A stretch of DNA of 64,000 nucleotides, taken from the NCBI GenBank assembly GCA_037501455.1, contig CM074857.1:125723501-125787500 (forward strand), read 5' to 3'. Shown here piece after piece: positions 58,741-64,000 of this stretch; the stretch's first letter is position 1, and the number at the start of each line of letters is the position of its first letter. The translations under genes and the position numbers were made by a program. Under the pieces are notes generated by a model. The model searched no databases. It worked only from the letters and a program-made list of their open reading frames with translations, and had not been told where the DNA came from. This DNA comes from Lantana camara. Taxonomy: Eukaryota; Streptophyta; Magnoliopsida; Lamiales; Verbenaceae.

Positions 58741-61700
58741 TTAATGTTTGCCCGCTTCTTGCCAATGGTTGTTTGCTCTCTGTTCGGTTGGTGAACCCGG
58801 TACGAAGGGGACGAACCCACGGCCACCAAAAACGGGACGCATGAAAGAATCATCGAATTTTCTCCAATAGTAGTGGACTGTATGAGTAGGCTTTGTGAGA
58901 AGCATGCGTAGGCTGTTTGGGCGGATTACGCTCTGACCAGCTTCAGTTGGAGAGTGTTCGTTGAATAGTTCGGCTACAGAGTCCTGACCTTCGCCAAGAA
59001 GGGGGACCACGAATGAGTTTGCTGCGTCGGATGAGATGGATCGGTTGAGGTTTTTGTTGGGGGGCAACAAGAACATGATCAGAGGTTTAGTCATCAAGCC
59101 AAACACCTGCAAATGCACAGCAACATAAGGACTAATGTAATATTTGGATGATGGAATAATGTCTAAAATTATATGGAAAATTTTAAGGAAATAGTAAGTT
59201 TGAATAATGGAAGAGATGAGTAGGAGAGGGGAGAGAGATTGAGAAAGTAAATGAGAAAAACATTGAGTAGAGACACAGATGAGACGAAAGGAGATTGTGT
59301 AGAGAGAAACACATTCTACAGTTAGCTAGCACATATCACGAGGTGTTGCGGGCGAATATATATCCTACCACAGTGCTGAAGAGCACGACTGTTATTGTAC
59401 TGGTAATCAGGACAGCATTCTGAGGTAGCACGGTATGGCCACCTTTTGTAAACTGCAAGGATAGAAGTAATGAGTCAGGTACACAATTACGTAAACAGGA
59501 GTTCCTGAAGAATACAGCATAGACATCCCAATAACTAAGAAGAAAGACTTTACCTGGTTGTAAGCAAGAGCCATTGAAACAGCCCCTCGCATAAGTCCAG
59601 CCCACCATATTATAAACTGCGAAATCGGGAAATGGGGAATTATTAAGATAATCCAAGTGACGAAAGTTATTTAAACTGGAAAGTAGGGAACTTTAGCTCA
59701 TACTTGTTGCTTAAAGTTGATCTTCTCATGTGCATTCCTCTTGGTCAAATTGGATATAAATGATAAGGGGAAAACAAAAGCTGCTCTCCCGACCAAAACC
59801 AATCCCAGTAGGATAGCACTGACGGAAATGGATTTCTTGGGGCTGAAATTTGATGGAACATAACATAAGAAAATCTCTGAACAACCATATCAAATACAGT
59901 TTTAATTGCTTAGGTTCCAAAAATGTTTATAATTATTAATATTATCACAATCACCATACCTACTACTCACGACTCTCCATTTCTCAATGTCTAGAGCATC
60001 CATGCCGACATACAGAAATATGAAGATCTCGGCAAGAAATGATAATGTTGCGAATGTGTGCCTGTGTTATGGTTTCAATCATTAGAACAAAGAAAAGAAC
60101 TGAAAATGGAAATAAAACAATAACTTGTTTGAATGGTCTTGCATGCATGATGGTATCATACTTTGTAGTAACTCTGGAGTTCTCAGTGACGTTATGCCAG
60201 GTATAGTGAGACATGACAATCCCGCAAAAGAACACAGTGAGGATACCACTTAAATTCAATAACTGCAACAAACCTCAGAGTCAGAAAATAAGTTTGACTG
60301 CTAAAATTCAGTGCCTAGGGTGCAATATTATTTAACTTAAGATTAAGTCCTTTACAAATTATCCAGAATCTTACTTCAGCCAACATGTATGAAAGGTAAG
60401 CCATGAGCATCATAATAGCAACCTCACGATCAGTGGAATGCCTGCAGTATTCAAGAAGAAGTAGAAATAAGTGAATCAAAGATAAACATATAGGTCTTCA
60501 TAACATTTATCTTTTTTTATGTAATATCATACGGACACAGCAAAAGCACAACTTCTTGAAAGTTCCATTATCTGCTATTACACTATGGCCATGCGATATA
60601 AAAGGAATATCCAGTAATACGATTTTTCAGAATTTCTCGGCAAATATGTAAATACAAGCAAGGCACAGCATATAATGTAAACATGGTTTAAGAAGACAAA
60701 ACCACAAGCAAGGCAATTGTCACCAACCTTCCAAAATAGAGCTTCTTGATGACATATGCACTAAGCAGTCCAGTCTGAAGGAAAGATAATGTTCAAATGT
60801 TTAGGGAAAAATAATTAAGACTGAAACATTCTCATTCCAAAGAAAGAGAGGGAGAGAGAAACTCACAACAACTCCCAACACAGTGCTTAAGATAAACAAA
60901 TAAAAGAAGTTTCCAATTAGCTGGAAAACTATACTGCTACTGATATGAGAAAGGTCGAAGTTCTGTACGGCATTGAACAGCACTACAGATGTTGCGTCAT
61001 TTACGACACCTTCTCCGAAAACTAGACTGTATAGCAATGGTGTATCATCCTGACTGAGCACCTGTAGATTCAGATATATTGCATCAAATTAGAAAAAGTT
61101 CTCTGCACGAATTTCAGCTTTAAAAATGCTGCAATATGTACCTGCAATGTGCAAACTGAATCTGTTGCAGCAAAAATTGCTCCAATTGCTGGTAAGAAGC
61201 AAAATGAGTTAAATCAGAGAATAATGATTATGGTGTACACATTTGTCTGTCACACACACACATACAGAAAGAGAGATTTACCAAGATAATCTCCATATGC
61301 GAGACCAATATCCATTTTCCGGAACAAGCCGATAGCACCTGGCACAAGATTTTGAAGATTTGGTTAAAAGAGAGTAGTCACTTACATCCTACAGACTGAA
61401 AAATGAGAAATACATCTTTGGACTGAAAGGTAATTTCAAATTTCAGCAAAATATATTCCCTTCTTTTTCTCTTGAATACTCTTGATTTATTTGCTTGCAA
61501 GAGTTTACAATTTGTTCAGACAATTAAAGAGAGATAATAAGCACGTGTAAACCAATCTTCAGTGATATGCATGAAAGACTTAGGAGGGTTTACTTTTTAA
61601 GTGAAGTAAAGGATACAGAAAAAGGGCGGCCTGATGTGATACAGTATATTTATGAAAGCCAAGAGGGCAATGGATATCCATACATAACAACTAAATAAGT

Positions 61701-62399
61701 TAGAAGGTCATACCTAATGATATGATCACGAAGGATATCATGGTACCAACTGCTCCAAAAAGCATAATAGTCATAAAATTCCGGAAGAATTGTTTCTTTT
61801 TAACCTGGAACCTGATTCACAGATTGAGCCGGAAAAACTGAAACTCAAAATCACCATGTATCACTCAGACAGAAAACGGTGCATTATCTCCTTATAGAAC
61901 AAACGAGATTGCTATGTTACAATATAAAGATCAAGAGACAATTATCAAACGAAAAGATAGAGAAAAGGTTGTTGACAAAAAGAGAGCGGCATCTAAAGAG
62001 TAAATAACTTACCCAGCATTAAATATGATTGGGGGAAGCAGGTAAATGAAGAAAAGATCCTCACTGAACACCATCAGGTGAGAGCTCTTCCCACTACTTA
62101 TTAGTAGTATTACAACTCCAGTTCCTACACCCTTAAATTTAAACACAAGAATGATCAATTAACCATACAGAGGGAACAAAACCCAAATTGAATTGTGAAT
62201 ATGAGAGAACATAGATACTTACAACTATGAGGGCAGTGATTGATTCATTCATCCAACGGTTTTCCTCCAATAAATGACCAATCACAATACATGCACAAAG
62301 CAGTGTGACAAATAAGTTGATTGAGACCACTGAAGCGTGATCGGAGGTTGTCAAACTCGCCGATGTCTTTAACAACATAGTTGCTAAGCCAAACCCCAT
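58741..62399 (-). CDS. NHX: Vacuolar Na+(K+)/H+ antiporter, NHX family
   Basis: Fourteen coding exons on the minus strand: 62223-62399, 62013-62131, 61714-61811, 61282-61338, 61142-61188, 60867-61061, 60728-60774, 60375-60441, 60162-60262, 59960-60061, 59704-59842, 59554-59616, 59369-59452 and 58741-59106, all in phase, giving 553 residues. The start MGFGLATMLLKTSASLTTSD at 62399 was chosen because it matches the usual family N-terminus; ATG 62378 is an alternative. The amiloride-binding motif FFIYLLPPIIF (from about residue 86), the antiporter core GDYLAIGAIFAATDS and FGEGVVNDATSVVLF, and the cytosolic tail with RMLLTKPTHTVHYYWRKFDD mark a class I (tonoplast) NHX. It moves Na+ or K+ into the vacuole in exchange for protons, serving salt tolerance, pH and turgor. 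No truncation is seen. Confidence 0.97.
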
Positions 62400-63700
62400 A
62401 ATAAGCAATCCAAATTAACCAGAAAACGGTGCAGTTGTCCACAGGACTGCTAAATACTTAGAAATCTGATCATAAACTTCAAACAATCAATTCAGATCCT
62501 CTCGTGCAACAAATTACCCCTGAAACAGTGAATGAGGCTGCACATCAATAGATCTGTCAACTAATAGAAGCTCAAAATCAGATGATAAATCAACATACTG
62601 ATATGTGCACCTTTCAATTTGTATCGAACATATAATTCAATTATGCAAAAGAACACCACTACTTATATTTCTGCATGATTACTTCATCACCACACACTCG
62701 ATCGCATGAATATCCTTCAACAAATAAGCTAGACATACAAAACAAAATATAAGTTGGTTCATCCACAGAAAACTACATCAAAAGCCATCAATATGTCATT
62801 TATAATCTAATCAACCCCTTTGATTTCCTAAAATCAACTAACAAGACATTCTCCTTGCGGACATATGAGGCTTTAGACACAGAGTAAATCTTTCTAATCA
62901 ACTTATTATGTTAATTTCTAACAAACTTCATATATCAGTTACAGTCGTAATACCATTCAACATACATTCCTAAATAAACGAACATTTACTATGTGCAATC
63001 ATAACAAATCATGTCCACGTCCGCAGAATTCACACCGTTGACAATTCATTCCTCCGTAAATGTCCAGAAGAAAAAAGCTGTTACTCGTTGTCAGTTGTCA
63101 CACACACAAACAGAAACCAAAACAATAAGACATGTAAAAAAATTAGAAACACGTAAAAAAAATTTACAGATCAATAAATAAATCACAACTTCCTGATCAT
63201 GCACATGTAGCTACATACATGTTGAGCCATGGATCACGAAATACAGGTAAAACTTTCTACGAAACTAAACGAAGAACAGAATTACCTCCGTCGTTGAAGA
63301 AAATACACAACAAATCCGAACCAGATCTCAACTATCGAATTCAAACGCAAACTGCACCACCACCAATAAACAAATCACTCCGCCGTCCGGAAACAAGCAC
63401 TTCTCCACCTTAAATTCGACGAGCTCAACACATCCAAGTCCGCAACGGATTAAATGGAGCGCTGCAATCGAACACCGATTTGAAATCTGGTCCTATTCGT
63501 CAACTTCCACAACAAAAACCAACAGAAATTCACAGAAACAAAAACACAAAATCAAGTCGAATATATCTTCCCCACAATAATTACGATTTCTACAAAAGCT
63601 TCCAATAATATCACGGATTCGAACGCTCCAAATATCTTCGATAAACTTCACGGAATCAACGCTTAAAAGGAAAAATCGGAGAGAGACGGAAGGAGAACGT
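62400..63700 (-). other. NHX 5' leader with a long intron
   Basis: The minus strand has a probable non-coding first exon (about 63409-63700) with donor AAG-GTGGAG and an acceptor TTTAGCAG ending at 62447, giving a leader intron of about 960 bases. Long leader introns are common in this family. The exact transcription start is not known. Confidence 0.6.
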
Positions 63701-63766
63701 GGCACTATGTGTAGTGAGAGAGACAGAGGGAAATCGACAGGGGAAATGGAGGGTCCGTGAAAGGAA

Positions 63767-63806
63767 ATATATATATGTATATCTATATATATATATATAT
63801 ATATAG
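63767..63806. repeat. TA-rich microsatellite near the NHX promoter
   Basis: A (TA)n stretch lies about 70 bases upstream of the presumed NHX leader exon and could supply the TATA element on the minus strand. Beyond it to the end of the window no gene is seen. Confidence 0.6.
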
Positions 63807-64000
63807 TTGTAGCTTGTTAGAGAGATGATGATGATTGGACTTCGGAGGAAATATTCTGCAAAAATTGGCATAACCGGAGGGGACACGTGGAGCGAAGGAT
63901 GGCCCTTGATGGAGGCGATCAATCCCTGTAAATGAATCTTGTCCGTTGAATTTGTTCCGGCTTCTGCGCGAGAGAGGGGGTGCATTATGTTTTTTTTGTA

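Overview
This is nuclear DNA of a flowering plant, almost certainly a eudicot: the genes have short GT-AG introns, the intergenic DNA is AT-rich, and about half the window is nested plant retrotransposons. The protein genes (plastid acyl carrier protein, VAP27, vacuolar NHX antiporter, classical AGP, F-box) are ordinary plant families. The species cannot be fixed from the sequence alone.

Region 1 (1-19092) is one Ty3/gypsy element of the Tat type on the minus strand, cut by the left edge of the window. Two Ty1/copia elements sit inside it: copia-1 (2038-5156, internally deleted, flanked by AACTT) and copia-2 (7440-17487, long 1936-bp LTRs, flanked by ATGAG). Removing the insertions restores reading across both target sites. 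A diverged, inverted relative of the Tat LTR follows at about 19371-19927, and a solo LTR of the same family lies far away at 50452-51054, flanked by TATAT.

Region 2 (about 20.8-26.5 kb) has no host gene. It holds a 1.3-1.4-kb inverted repeat with a 0.67-kb spacer, a SINE-like remnant and a 973-bp Tourist-like element flanked by TAA.

Region 3 (26465-38787) is a LINE on the minus strand with a perfect 19-bp target-site duplication and a 36-nt poly-A tail. A third copia element, copia-3 (31548-37873), interrupts its ORF1. Copia-3 has no visible initiator-tRNA primer-binding site. A perfect 16-nt complement to its own LTR lies there instead, which makes it the best candidate for something unusual in the window.

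Region 4 (39-64 kb) carries the host genes: an F-box gene (+) with no visible start codon next to a repeat-filled terminal-inverted-repeat insertion; a small classical arabinogalactan protein (+); a plastid acyl carrier protein (-, 4 coding exons, 133 aa); a VAP27-like ER membrane tether (+, 9 coding exons, 347 aa); and a vacuolar Na+(K+)/H+ exchanger of the NHX type (-, 14 coding exons, 553 aa). VAP27 and NHX converge, with a foldback MITE between their 3' ends. The genes are housekeeping or cell-biology functions with no sign of a cluster. The rest of this region is AT-rich DNA with MITE relics, a LINE fragment and simple repeats.
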